From a virus, in IMG/VR virus record IMGVR_UViG_3300042567_002119, positions 26,568 through 90,567 of that record: a stretch of 64,000 bases of DNA; one strand, written 5' to 3'. The notes beneath the pieces were generated by a model. That model had not been told where the DNA came from, searched no databases, and saw only the letters and a list, made by a program, of their open reading frames with translations. This document shows positions 39,326-47,088 of this stretch, piece after piece (the stretch's first letter is position 1; the number at the start of each line of letters is the position of its first letter). A program made the position numbers and the translations under genes.

Positions 39326-40459
39326 ATGCAAGAACTTAAAATCGGAAAAAAAGAGTTAACTGTTAGAAACTTCTTCGAGCGCCACCACAACGGCCGAGTT
39401 CCTAACCTAACCGTACAGCAACTGTACACGCAGTTCATGACGCAAGAAGCTGACTGCACAGGAATATCATACGGATTATTTAACGGCGTAATTAAGAAAC
39501 TACGCTTCGAGACGGGAGACTCCCTAGTCCCCGGTCCAGGCCAAAGCACTGTCGCACGTCCAACCGCCGAAGCCCAAGCAGACGCAGACGTTGAGATCAG
39601 CGACGAGCCAGAGATCTTCGAGATTGGAGCAATGGATTTTCCAGACTTCAAGAAGTTCTTAACTGGATCTGTGTTCGACAAGTTAATGTCTGACCATGAC
39701 GAAGAAGGAGGAGTATTCGCTGGTACTGCCAATATTGTTATCGGAGAGTCGGGAGTTGGTAAGTCAACTATTACATTAGACCTCTTAGCTAAGATTAAAC
39801 AGAAGCAACCGGATGCGAAGGTCCTCTACATCTCAAGTGAAATGACACGTAACGATCTTTACTTCTATTACAGAAAGATGCCGATCATCGAGACAATCCC
39901 AACCCTCTTGATTATGGATTATCTAATGGGTCGTTTCGACAAGACCTTGGAGAAGGCAATCAACGGAGACTACGACGTAATCCTAATCGACTCGCACCAA
40001 GACATTATTGTAAAGCTGAAAGATGTTCTAGGCTGGAAGAGTACCAAAGCCGAGACATGGTTAACTAACCTCATCATCGAAGCTGCGGACAAGAAAGGAA
40101 AAGCAATCTTTGCAATCCAACACATGACTAAAGGCGGACAGTACGTAGGCTCGACCTACCTCAAACACGCAACCACAAGCATGATGGAAATCCGCAAGGA
40201 CGAAGCCGGCCGCCGCTACGCTGAATTTACAAAGAACCGCCGTGGAGGTAGCCTAGTCGGCAAGCGATTGTACTACTCCCTAGTAGACGGAGAGGTTAAA
40301 TGGGACGAGAACGCATGGAGACAGGAGAATGTTGTAGCAGATCTTGCGGAACAAGAGTCTGACCGCCGTCAACGATTGGAAGGAGAGTTCAACAATCTTT
40401 TCCTAAGCGTAAAACGCCCAGCAACTGACGAGACCCCGACCGCAACTGAAGTAGAATAG
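39326..40459 (+). CDS. RecA/RadA-like P-loop ATPase
   Basis: 377 residues. An N-terminal helical region (1-95) precedes a RecA-fold: Walker A GESGVGKST (about 139-147), Walker B DVILIDSHQD, and AIFAIQHMTKGG. The layout resembles RadA/DnaB-type ATPases without the zinc finger or Lon-like domain. Probable role in recombination or replication. Two ACTCCCTAGT copies lie within it. Upstream TTAGTATAAACAAT may be a weak promoter. Confidence 0.85.
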   Translation: MQELKIGKKELTVRNFFERHHNGRVPNLTVQQLYTQFMTQEADCTGISYGLFNGVIKKLRFETGDSLVPGPGQSTVARPTAEAQADADVEISDEPEIFEIGAMDFPDFKKFLTGSVFDKLMSDHDEEGGVFAGTANIVIGESGVGKSTITLDLLAKIKQKQPDAKVLYISSEMTRNDLYFYYRKMPIIETIPTLLIMDYLMGRFDKTLEKAINGDYDVILIDSHQDIIVKLKDVLGWKSTKAETWLTNLIIEAADKKGKAIFAIQHMTKGGQYVGSTYLKHATTSMMEIRKDEAGRRYAEFTKNRRGGSLVGKRLYYSLVDGEVKWDENAWRQENVVADLAEQESDRRQRLEGEFNNLFLSVKRPATDETPTATEVE

Positions 40460-40492
40460 TCGGAAACTGTTGAAGAAAATTTAGTATATTAA

Positions 40493-40501
40493 TCTTATAA
40501 A
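40493..40501 (+). promoter_or_regulatory. AGTATAATA-class promoter, variant AGTATATTA
   Basis: TTTAGTATATTAATC, 13 bases before the ATG at 40515. Confidence 0.45.
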
Positions 40502-40514
40502 AAACAAATAGAAA

Positions 40515-41633
40515 ATGATAAGTCAATCGCAATTCGATCAAGCCAAAGCGGACCTAGCAGGAAACAATCCACTAGTGAAACGCGTAAAATTATCTGATAT
40601 TGTCCTTAACGACAATTCAATCAAACACAACTCTATCGAGATAGAGGGTTCACGTGTCCCTGTGTCCAACAAGTTCTTTAATAGACTAGGTCAAATGGTT
40701 AACCTTAACGCCGGCCTAATCAATAAGATGAACAAGAACGAGGACAAGGATATTGAGACCAAGTTGTTGCAGACTATAAAGTCTTATTCAGAAACCAGAG
40801 ACGGAGCAAAAGAGTTCCTTCTTATCGGAGACGCTGGAAGCCATCAGGTAACCAATATTGTCCGAGCTGATAAGTACAATAGATTGTCTAATGAGACTCT
40901 ATTCGCGACAGCCGAGACCATGATGAATGAAATCCCGGACATGCATATCGAGTCAATCGACAACAACGGGCCAGGCGGAGTAAGTATAAACCTTATCCAC
41001 GGCAGCCAAGTTGGCTACGAGAGAATCGGTAAGGACGAGGTCTTCAGATTCGGAGTATCCTTGGTAAATACCGGAACCGCAAGTCGAGTGGACGATTTCT
41101 TCTACCGTCTGTCATGCGCAAACGGTGCAGTCGCTAGAAACCTAAACACTGCGTTCGAGTTTGGAAACGGCGACGATGCTTTCCGCAAGTTGCTAGACCA
41201 AATGAATGGTTGGGCCAAGACCGGGTTCGTACCTAAAACTTTCCAAGACAGATTGGAGCGAGCAATGGTAACCAAAGCAAGCTACGCCGAAGTTGAGCGA
41301 GCTCTACACTCGGTAACTGGAGCTATCGATAATAAAAATTTCGATATGCACGCTAAATTAGTACGTGGAGCTGAGGAACAATTCTTTCCAGAGTACGATG
41401 CGGCAACCAAACGAATCTTCCGTGCAGGCTTTAACTCTATGCAGTTGACCGATGCTCAAAAGAAGTTCATCAAGACTGATGCAACTATCTGGGACGTTGT
41501 TAACGAGTTGACATGGATTGGAAGTCACGATACAATCTTCGACCTGAAGAACAATAAAAACTTCAAGGTAGCGGGTGGAAGCCTCTTCACTAAAACATGG
41601 GACCTTGAGCACGCAGGATTAGCTCAAATCTAA
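40515..41633 (+). CDS. DUF932-like phage/plasmid protein
   Basis: 372 residues with VRADKYNRLSNETLFATAET and RFGVSLVNTGTASRVDDFFY then LSCANGAVARN, the pattern of DUF932-type proteins. These are widespread in phages and plasmids with no settled function. Follows the RadA-like ATPase by 55 bases. Confidence 0.6.
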   Translation: MISQSQFDQAKADLAGNNPLVKRVKLSDIVLNDNSIKHNSIEIEGSRVPVSNKFFNRLGQMVNLNAGLINKMNKNEDKDIETKLLQTIKSYSETRDGAKEFLLIGDAGSHQVTNIVRADKYNRLSNETLFATAETMMNEIPDMHIESIDNNGPGGVSINLIHGSQVGYERIGKDEVFRFGVSLVNTGTASRVDDFFYRLSCANGAVARNLNTAFEFGNGDDAFRKLLDQMNGWAKTGFVPKTFQDRLERAMVTKASYAEVERALHSVTGAIDNKNFDMHAKLVRGAEEQFFPEYDAATKRIFRAGFNSMQLTDAQKKFIKTDATIWDVVNELTWIGSHDTIFDLKNNKNFKVAGGSLFTKTWDLEHAGLAQI

Positions 41634-41662
41634 ACACTAAATACAACTATGACTACCCTAAA

Positions 41663-41692
41663 AGGGGTCCTCAGAAGGGACCCCTTTTTTGT
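41663..41692 (+). terminator. Intrinsic terminator
   Basis: GGGGTCC and GGACCCC around TCAGAAG, then six T. Confidence 0.88.
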
Positions 41693-41719
41693 GTGAATAG
41701 GGATCACTCCCTAGTCCCA

Positions 41720-41863
41720 TTACCCCTGACCAACTGATCTCTTAAGGTAGTTCTTAGCCGCCTTGCTGCGAGAGCTCTTGCTCTTTGCATGCACGCCCGG
41801 ACGTTTACGTTTAGAGCTCGGTCTGTGTACAGAACCGGTAGCTCCCGCTTTTGCTTTAGCCAT
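41720..41863 (-). CDS. Small very basic protein, 47 aa
   Basis: The minus-strand ATG at 41863 gives MAKAKAGATGSVHRPSSKRK, then a KSSRSKAAKNYLKRSVGQG end, rich in Lys/Arg/Ser. Such short basic peptides with a GVHAKSK core recur in Bacteroidota phages as far as I recall. Nucleic-acid binding is likely from charge. It lies in otherwise gene-free DNA. Confidence 0.65.
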   Translation of the reverse strand: MAKAKAGATGSVHRPSSKRKRPGVHAKSKSSRSKAAKNYLKRSVGQG

Positions 41864-41980
41864 CAGTGATATTATATTTTCTTATTATTTAATCCCAAAA
41901 TCCGTGCAGTCCCGGCATGGGTTCTGGACCCTACCCCAGCTCGAGGGGTTTTCGCGCACAGTAACCTTCAACCGCCGGAA

Positions 41981-41988
41981 ATAAATAA
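41981..41988 (+). promoter_or_regulatory. Late-type ATAAATAA promoter box
   Basis: AATAAATAACC, 4 bases before the ATG at 41993. Confidence 0.65.
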
Positions 41989-41992
41989 CCTT

Positions 41993-42502
41993 ATGAAAAA
42001 GGAATTAGCAGCAGAGGATCTTGATTTTATCAGATTCTGTATAGAAGAACTGGAGATCGAGACCAGCCCCAATATCAGCATAGGCGACGACCATAACAAG
42101 GCCAAGCAGGTCCGAGCTATGGGTTACTATACACCAGTGGATAACCAGATCTGGGTACTACGCGGACTCCGGGTAGCAGCTGACTGGTACCGGACCCTAG
42201 CCCATGAATTGGTACATTGGCGCCAGCGCGAGTTGGGCCAGCAGATGGATGGTTCGGATGGGTCAGACCTGGAGAATGAAGCTAATTCTAAAGCTGCAGT
42301 CCTACTACGTGAATGGGGCAGAAGGGATGAAGCAATCTATAGCGAACCAGTGGTGGAGACTCAGGATGAAATGAGTAGTCCACGGACGCAATACTACCTG
42401 GAGTACTATGGTAACCTTAGCCCATCAGGCTTCAGTCTCTCTACTGTAGGCGAAGAGGTCCGGATTACAATTCCCCCATCAGATTCCTGGCCTCAAGTAT
42501 AA
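41993..42502 (+). CDS. Small HExxH metallopeptidase-like protein
   Basis: 169 residues with LAHELVHWRQRELGQ (HExxH) near residue 76 and a downstream Glu-rich LENEANSKAA that could supply the third ligand, as in gluzincins. Intracellular, no signal peptide. GC-rich. Overlaps the convergent recombinase gene by 38 bases. Confidence 0.75.
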   Translation: MKKELAAEDLDFIRFCIEELEIETSPNISIGDDHNKAKQVRAMGYYTPVDNQIWVLRGLRVAADWYRTLAHELVHWRQRELGQQMDGSDGSDLENEANSKAAVLLREWGRRDEAIYSEPVVETQDEMSSPRTQYYLEYYGNLSPSGFSLSTVGEEVRITIPPSDSWPQV

Positions 42503-43103
42503 GGTTAGTAAGGTCGTCTTTAATCTCGTCCCTGTACTCTTGTCTGTGCAGGGTTTTTTGTATAACATGTAATTCAACACCGTGCCAGGTTAGGAATCTC
42601 TCGAATAGATCTGCACCAGCAAAACGAGCCATCCGGTCCGGGGTTTCCATAACAACCATCGAGACCCGCTTGCGCAGGACAGACTCCATAATCTTGTCGA
42701 ATCCGCCCCTACCTTCTAGGCTACCGGCCTTACCGATATCCCCTATAACCTGGTCTACCCTGATCCCGGCCCGGGTACAGTACTCTAGGACCCTGTCCTG
42801 CTGAGCCTGCAGCCGCTTCTGGCTAGAGACACCGGCCTTGCCCTGGTCCGGGATTCCAGCCGCCCGGCAGTATACTATCACCTCTCGAGTTTGAGGTAGT
42901 CTACTCCCTAGTAGGTAGAGTAGCTGCTGCTTGTCGTAGTAGGTCCGCCCGTTTATAGAGTTCTTCCACTTATCCACCCGGCCCTGGGCTACGTAACCTT
43001 CTAGAGTCTTCAACGAAACCCCTAGGAATTCCGCGGCCTGCTTCTTGTACATGAGTTCCCCGCTAGGGAAGGGTCTTAGTTCTTGTGTTTGTTCCTGTTC
43101 CAT
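42465..43103 (-). CDS. IS607-type serine recombinase (HTH plus resolvase), orphan
   Basis: 212 residues. An N-terminal MerR-like helix-turn-helix (YKKQAAEFLGVSLKTLEGYV) is followed by a resolvase domain: VIVYCRAAGIPDQ, LQAQQDRVLEYC, SLEGRGGFDKIMESV, and VVMETPDRMARFA. This is the IS607 TnpA layout. At the usual YxRVS nucleophile position the sequence reads YCRAAG, so the expected Ser is missing; VSSQK eight residues later is the nearest Ser. No TnpB partner is seen. A late box lies 4 bases upstream. Confidence 0.75.
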   Translation of the reverse strand: MEQEQTQELRPFPSGELMYKKQAAEFLGVSLKTLEGYVAQGRVDKWKNSINGRTYYDKQQLLYLLGSRLPQTREVIVYCRAAGIPDQGKAGVSSQKRLQAQQDRVLEYCTRAGIRVDQVIGDIGKAGSLEGRGGFDKIMESVLRKRVSMVVMETPDRMARFAGADLFERFLTWHGVELHVIQKTLHRQEYRDEIKDDLTNLILEARNLMGEL

Positions 43104-43107
43104 GGGG

Positions 43108-43115
43108 TTATTTAT
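43108..43115 (-). promoter_or_regulatory. Late-type ATAAATAA promoter box
   Basis: GGATAAATAACC on the minus strand, 4 bases before 43103. Confidence 0.65.
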
Positions 43116-43119
43116 CCGG

Positions 43120-43600
43120 GTACCCAGCTGCTGGTCGAGAAGTCCACGGGCCCGGGTTCCCGCGGTTTCCGGCTAGACCCCGCCTACTCGGGCCCCTCTA
43201 GACTCTGGGGCTTCCGGTCGGGCCGCGGAGCCGAGGCAGGGGTTACTCCCTAGTCCCCATAAATGCACAGTCTGTATCCTTTGGGCGCTGCCAGCTGCCT
43301 GTACTCCCTAGTCCCGAGTAGGCCGGTGGTTGGCTGGGCAGGCTGGGGTCCGGGTCCTGGCCTAGGTAAGAGTCCGGTACCTTGGTCTTGGCTAGTCTAG
43401 GTCTGGGTCTATAGGATAGGGTTCTGAATAGGGTTGGGTATAGGGTCTGGTATACCCGTTATTTTTCTTTTTATGTATATAAGTAGACAGAGTCTTGCCT
43501 ATAGAGTTTCTTCTTAGAGTAGTATAATTTCTTAGAGTAGTAGGGCGCGCCTCTAAGCTTTGGGACGCAAACGTACCCATGGCCCGGGCCTGGACCCATT
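43120..43600. other. GC-rich gene-free region upstream of the tRNA-like cluster
   Basis: No convincing gene. Contains two ACTCCCTAGT copies (43245, 43303) and a short tandem repeat (43416-43451). The left part is dense in CCGG/GGCC; the right part (from about 43450) turns AT-rich with AGAGTAGTATAATTTC near 43520. A 62-codon minus-strand frame at 43392-43580 was not accepted. Confidence 0.5.
43416..43451. repeat. Three tandem 12-bp repeats (ATAGGGTtctgg)
   Basis: ATAGGGTTCTGA, ATAGGGTTGGGT and ATAGGGTCTGGT follow each other exactly. Confidence 0.75.
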
Positions 43601-43601
43601 G

Positions 43602-43610
43602 GGTATAATA
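43602..43610 (+). promoter_or_regulatory. AGTATAATA-class promoter (GGTATAATA)
   Basis: GGTATAATA ends 8 bases before the first tRNA-like RNA at 43619. Confidence 0.65.
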
Positions 43611-43618
43611 GACTCTAT

Positions 43619-43709
43619 AGTCAGGTGGCTTAAAGTTGGTTCGACTCCAAAAATAGGATATGGTATCGTTGCGATCGGAAACTTACAGGTTCGAATCCTG
43701 TCCTGACTA
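43619..43709 (+). ncRNA. tRNA-like RNA 1 (AGTCAGG acceptor)
   Basis: Acceptor AGTCAGG (43619-43625) pairs CCTGACT (43702-43708); T arm ACAGG-TTCGAAT-CCTGT (43685-43701). Length 90 matches a type II tRNA, but no normal D arm or anticodon arm could be built. A second T-arm-like hairpin TTGG-TTCGACT-CCAA lies near 43636-43650 and ATCG-TTG-CGAT near 43666-43676. CCA not encoded. Confidence 0.6.
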
Positions 43710-43783
43710 CAAAAGAATGAGTTCACAATTTACCGATGCACTCCATTATGGATTCACAATAGGTTAATGCACCTCATTCATTT

Positions 43784-43909
43784 AGTCAGGTGGCGGAATT
43801 GGTTAGACGCATGAATAAAGGTTAATAGTAAGGATAACGTGAGTAACCTCGAAAGACCCGTTAAGACTGCTCATAAGTTATCATACAGGTTCGAATCCTG
43901 TCCTGACTA
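43784..43909 (+). ncRNA. tRNA-like RNA 2, Leu-like D arm, large insert
   Basis: Same acceptor (43784-43790/43902-43908) and T arm (43885-43901) as RNA 1. The D arm GCG...CGC with AATTGGTTAGA (43793-43810) is as in tRNA-Leu. In place of the anticodon arm, ATGA-A-TAA (43811-43818) pairs TTATCAT (43878-43884), enclosing a domain where AGGTTA (43819-43824)/TAACCT (43844-43849) and TAACG (43835-43839)/CGTTA (43859-43863) cross, i.e. a pseudoknot. Total 126 nt. Confidence 0.6.
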
Positions 43910-43973
43910 CGCAAAAAACAGGTAGACGGAGTTTCCCTACCCTGCAAAGGCCGGGTTTTACAAGTCTTTTTTA

Positions 43974-44003
43974 GGTATAATAGAAAAACATAAAAGTATA
44001 ATA
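43974..44003 (+). promoter_or_regulatory. Tandem AGTATAATA-class promoters
   Basis: GGTATAATA at 43974 and AGTATAATA at 43995, upstream of the operon starting at 44044. Confidence 0.6.
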
Positions 44004-44043
44004 ATTGTGCATCATAAAAATATAACTTTTAAAAACAGGAACA

Positions 44044-44304
44044 ATGAAAACTGTCTATAAATACGAGGTACCTTCAATGGACTGTACCGTAAGATTACCT
44101 AAAGGTGCAAAGCTCCTAACCCTAAAATTACAGAGGGGTACCCTAAACCTTTGGGCTCTGGTCGATCCAGCCTGTGCTGAATTGGAAGATCGCCATATCC
44201 TTATTGTTGGTACCGGCTGGGATGTTGAAGACACCATGCGCTACATCACGACCTACTTTGACGAGTATTTCGTGTGGCACGCTTTTGAATTAATAAAAGA
44301 ATAA
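44044..44304 (+). CDS. DUF7352-like small phage protein, 86 aa
   Basis: MKTVYKYEVPSMDCTVRLPK, then LTLKLQRGTLNLWALVDPAC, ILIVGTGWDV and YFVWHAFELIKE: the recurring YKY...LPKGA...LWALVD...GTG...WHVFE pattern of small phage proteins. Function unknown. First gene of a plus-strand run. Confidence 0.75.
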   Translation: MKTVYKYEVPSMDCTVRLPKGAKLLTLKLQRGTLNLWALVDPACAELEDRHILIVGTGWDVEDTMRYITTYFDEYFVWHAFELIKE

Positions 44305-44314
44305 ACTTTAAACC

Positions 44315-44518
44315 ATGTTAGAACAAATCCTATTCTCAGCAACCTTTGTATTTGGAGTCTTGAGTCTCTTGACCCGTACCAAGCTATTTGATACTACTCT
44401 TGGCGGACTGCTCGATACCCTGTACTGGCGTAAGCTACCTCCAGTCTTTCAGTGGATTGACGTGATCCTATTTCTACTGTGCCTTGGCTATCAGGCAAAT
44501 TACTGGCTCTATAATTAA
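44315..44518 (+). CDS. Small membrane protein, 67 aa
   Basis: Two hydrophobic segments (3-20 and 46-66). Follows by 10 bases. Unknown. Confidence 0.65.
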   Translation: MLEQILFSATFVFGVLSLLTRTKLFDTTLGGLLDTLYWRKLPPVFQWIDVILFLLCLGYQANYWLYN

Positions 44519-44532
44519 TAAAAGAATAAACT

Positions 44533-44883
44533 ATGGTAAATATTAGCGCACTACTTACTGGCATCATATTTGGATTCCTTGCCCAGTCCCTAACCTTCTT
44601 TCAGTTGCAAGGCTCGCTGAAGTTTGAGTGGTTCAAGAATCATTACTGGTTAACGGTCCTCATGGGGATTCCGGTCTCGATGCTGTTCATGTACTCAGTA
44701 AAGAACATGGTGATCGCATTCAACGGGCAGTTGTGGCCGTCCAGACTAATAGGCTTCTCGATAGGAGCTATTGTGTTTACGTGGTTAAGTTGGGCCATCT
44801 TTAGCGAGCCAGTAACCCCAAAGACCTGGGTCTGCCTGACTCTCGCAATGACAATCCTATTAATACAATTATTTTGGAAATGA
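44533..44883 (+). CDS. Membrane protein, four TM segments, 116 aa
   Basis: Hydrophobic stretches near 5-25, 35-55, 70-90 and 97-115, like small integral membrane proteins of the EamA-like/SMR size class. Function unknown. Confidence 0.7.
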   Translation: MVNISALLTGIIFGFLAQSLTFFQLQGSLKFEWFKNHYWLTVLMGIPVSMLFMYSVKNMVIAFNGQLWPSRLIGFSIGAIVFTWLSWAIFSEPVTPKTWVCLTLAMTILLIQLFWK

Positions 44884-44924
44884 TAGAGCCCGGAGGAAGA
44901 GGACCCCAAAGAACCCAATAAATT

Positions 44925-45119
44925 ATGACACCGATATATTTTCAACCAAAAGGAATCAACCCTAAATACTGCGAAGTGGGTATGATTTCAGAAACGGATC
45001 CTAACTACATTTGGTACCTAGACGAACCGTGTAAAATTCTAGTTAGCGCAGTAAAAATTATAGACACAGCAAACGTATTTTATAATAAAAAAAGCAGGTC
45101 ACACGAAGTAAAATTATGA
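44925..45119 (+). CDS. Hypothetical protein, 64 aa
   Basis: MTPIYFQPKGINPKYCEVGM; overlaps the next gene by 4 bases. Unknown. Confidence 0.65.
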   Translation: MTPIYFQPKGINPKYCEVGMISETDPNYIWYLDEPCKILVSAVKIIDTANVFYNKKSRSHEVKL

Positions 45120-45571
45120 CACAGAAAAGATTAACCCGAGAACAGAAGCTGCAGCATGCTGTGGCTGACTTAATTAACCAGATGTTTACCATTGCCGGTC
45201 ATTCAGTAACCTATGACGAGATCAAGGACCGCAAGGATGCCTGGTACCAGGAATGGACCATGACCTTTGCACAGGCAGAGGAATGGAAGGCATGGGGCGT
45301 CGCCTACCTGCGTAAGCACCTGAAAATGCGCAAGCCTCAGGCCGAGAAGGAAATGATGTGGGTCAATTTACAATGGGGTCTTAAGTACACGGACTGGCCG
45401 GGATCGGAAGAGTCTGCTGATAAAGAACAGATCATAAAGGCAATTACTCAACGAATCAAGGAGGAACAGAAGAAACACGAACGCAACATTCCTGACTGGC
45501 ACGAGATTGCGGCACGAAAGATCTATGCAACCTTTGACATAACTACTAAACCTGAGTCAGATGAGAAGTAA
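45116..45571 (+). CDS. Hypothetical phage protein, 151 aa
   Basis: Helical with AEEWKAWGVAYLRKHLKMRK, resembling a phage family of unknown function that has a conserved W-x-x-WG-x-x-YL motif. Lys/Glu-rich end. ATGA overlap with the previous stop. Confidence 0.7.
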   Translation: MTQKRLTREQKLQHAVADLINQMFTIAGHSVTYDEIKDRKDAWYQEWTMTFAQAEEWKAWGVAYLRKHLKMRKPQAEKEMMWVNLQWGLKYTDWPGSEESADKEQIIKAITQRIKEEQKKHERNIPDWHEIAARKIYATFDITTKPESDEK

Positions 45572-45725
45572 AGTAGTAGAGAGACTGCTTAAGGAAATGG
45601 AGAACGATCCATGGCCAGTCAAGCTCAAACGTTGGTGGAGAGTCAAGTTGTGGGTATGGACCTGTAGAACCCGATTTATCTGGGACCTGAGCTATCAACA
45701 CAACATTTTTAAGAAGCGAAAGTAG
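45561..45725 (+). CDS. Small basic protein, 54 aa
   Basis: ATG at 45561 inside the previous gene's end; MRSKVVERLLKEMENDPWPV, then Trp/Lys/Arg-rich ending KKRK. Plausible coupled gene. Confidence 0.5.
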   Translation: MRSKVVERLLKEMENDPWPVKLKRWWRVKLWVWTCRTRFIWDLSYQHNIFKKRK

Positions 45726-45741
45726 CAGGCCCAGCTCTTGT

Positions 45742-45749
45742 ATAAATAA
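45742..45749 (+). promoter_or_regulatory. Late-type TATAAATAA promoter box
   Basis: TATAAATAA, 4 bases before the ATG at 45754. Confidence 0.7.
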
Positions 45750-45753
45750 TTCC

Positions 45754-46257
45754 ATGTTTAAGTACATTGCCGAAATATTAAAGAGCTTTACTCCAGCGCA
45801 GCGTATAACTGCCCTACTTATCCTGGTGTTTACGATTGTGATCGTGACGCTTGGACCTTCCACTATTGACCGCCACACGAACACGTGCGATGAACTTAAT
45901 ATTAGAATCGCAAGTCAGGAGAAACAAATCATTGCTCTTACCTCACAGGTCGAGCAGCTCAACTCAAATCTAATTTCCGGCCAGACCGAGTGTACGGCCA
46001 ACCTGATTCAAAAGCAGCAAGAGATCATGAGTATCGTTAACCAAATGATTGATGAGACTCAGCGTAATATCAATTCTAAAAAGGTGCATGAAAGACGAAT
46101 CATGCACGAAGAAATCGCACAGGACCCAAACGAGCCAAGGATGGCCTATTCAGTAGAGCCTGAACCTATACAAGTCCAGGTACCGGATGGCAAAGAGACC
46201 CTAATCAAACTTAAGCAGCTAAAGACCAAGCTTCAAAAGACAATCGAAAAACAGTAA
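45754..46257 (+). CDS. Spanin-like membrane-anchored coiled-coil protein
   Basis: 167 residues: one TM helix (about 19-37, ITALLILVFTIVIVTLG), then a long coiled coil (45-120) and a Pro/Glu-rich C-terminal part. N-in, C-out topology with coiled coil is that of i-spanins. No partner lipoprotein was found beside it. Late promoter fits a lysis role. Confidence 0.55.
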   Translation: MFKYIAEILKSFTPAQRITALLILVFTIVIVTLGPSTIDRHTNTCDELNIRIASQEKQIIALTSQVEQLNSNLISGQTECTANLIQKQQEIMSIVNQMIDETQRNINSKKVHERRIMHEEIAQDPNEPRMAYSVEPEPIQVQVPDGKETLIKLKQLKTKLQKTIEKQ

Positions 46258-46266
46258 CTCTTGCTA

Positions 46267-46274
46267 ATAAATAA
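46267..46274 (+). promoter_or_regulatory. Late-type ATAAATAA promoter box
   Basis: AATAAATAAT, 25 bases before 46300. Confidence 0.6.
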
Positions 46275-46299
46275 TCCTGTAAAAAAATACTAAATTACA

Positions 46300-46752
46300 A
46301 TGGATGAATTTTTAGCAATGATTAAATTATTTGCAGGCGGATACGAGCCAATCGGCTGGATGTACTGCGATGGTCGAGCGTTATCAATTAGAAACTACAC
46401 TGCTCTGTATGCAGTAATCGGAACAAATTTCGGCGGAGACGGTGTCAATACCTTCTGTTTGCCTGACCTTAGAGGTCGAGTTGCAGTTGGTGCAGGTTCA
46501 GGTAACGGGCTGACTCCAGTTAATACTGGCGAAAAGGGTGGAACTGAAGCAAATGTTCTAACTCAACACCATGTTAACATTAATACCTTAACTAAAAATT
46601 TCGATATCAAAGAAACTGGTAGAGATGGAGTTCCTAGTGTTGTAACAAGCGTAACTGCTTCAGAAGAATGGGCACCAATTAATAATCGCCAACCTTACCT
46701 AGGTATAAACTACATTATTTGCGTAGAAGGAGTATTTCCATCTAGAAGCTAA
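46300..46752 (+). CDS. Phage tail-collar domain protein
   Basis: 150 residues with the collar-domain landmarks IKLFAGGYEPIGWMYCDGR, LYAVIGTNFGGDGVNTFCLP, DLRGRVAVGAG and QPYLGINYIICVEG. These domains form tips of tail fibres (as T4 gp12) or free microcystin-dependent-protein homologues. Compact form without the long fibre shaft. Late promoter. Confidence 0.9.
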   Translation: MDEFLAMIKLFAGGYEPIGWMYCDGRALSIRNYTALYAVIGTNFGGDGVNTFCLPDLRGRVAVGAGSGNGLTPVNTGEKGGTEANVLTQHHVNINTLTKNFDIKETGRDGVPSVVTSVTASEEWAPINNRQPYLGINYIICVEGVFPSRS

Positions 46753-46765
46753 TATAACTAGAGCA

Positions 46766-47068
46766 ATGAAGCACATTAAACTATTTGAAGAGATTAACCG
46801 AGAAGACGAAGACGAATTATCTGCATTGGGCTTTGACACAGACGACCTTAAACTTAGACGATTTGCTCAACAAGTTTCGGACGAGATCCTTGACGAATAC
46901 GATTATGCGGTAGACTCAGGCCGAATATCTGCTAGAGAATATTCCCCCGAAGAAATGTACAAGTACGTAAAGGAACTTTGTTCAGACAACGATATCACAG
47001 CAGACGAAGTAATTGCTGACTTTGAATGGCGCTCGATTACTTGGGAACTTGGGCTTGGAAACATATAA
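46766..47068 (+). CDS. Putative capsid-targeted protein, 100 aa
   Basis: MKHIKLFEEINREDEDEL starts with the KHIKLFE tag form. Acidic helical body. Follows the tail-collar gene by 13 bases. Unknown. Confidence 0.6.
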   Translation: MKHIKLFEEINREDEDELSALGFDTDDLKLRRFAQQVSDEILDEYDYAVDSGRISAREYSPEEMYKYVKELCSDNDITADEVIADFEWRSITWELGLGNI

Positions 47069-47088
47069 ACCTTATAATTTAACAACTA

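Larger units (their letters stand above)
35125..43312 (+). repeat. Ten dispersed copies of ACTCCCTAGT, all on the plus strand
   Basis: Exact copies begin at 35125, 35656, 35896, 36573, 39519, 40275, 41706, 42903, 43245 and 43303. None were noticed outside this 8.2-kb interval or in reverse orientation. They fall in genes (four in frame as S-L-V, one antisense to the recombinase gene) and in gaps, so the constraint is on DNA, not protein. Confidence 0.8.

Noticed and set aside
42465-43103. A complete IS607 or IS200/IS605-type element.
   Set aside because: No TnpB gene and no element ends or target duplications were seen.
43392-43580. 62-codon minus-strand frame ending in Tyr/Pro repeats.
   Set aside because: The Tyr-Pro part comes from the 12-bp tandem repeat read in reverse; no late box or start context.
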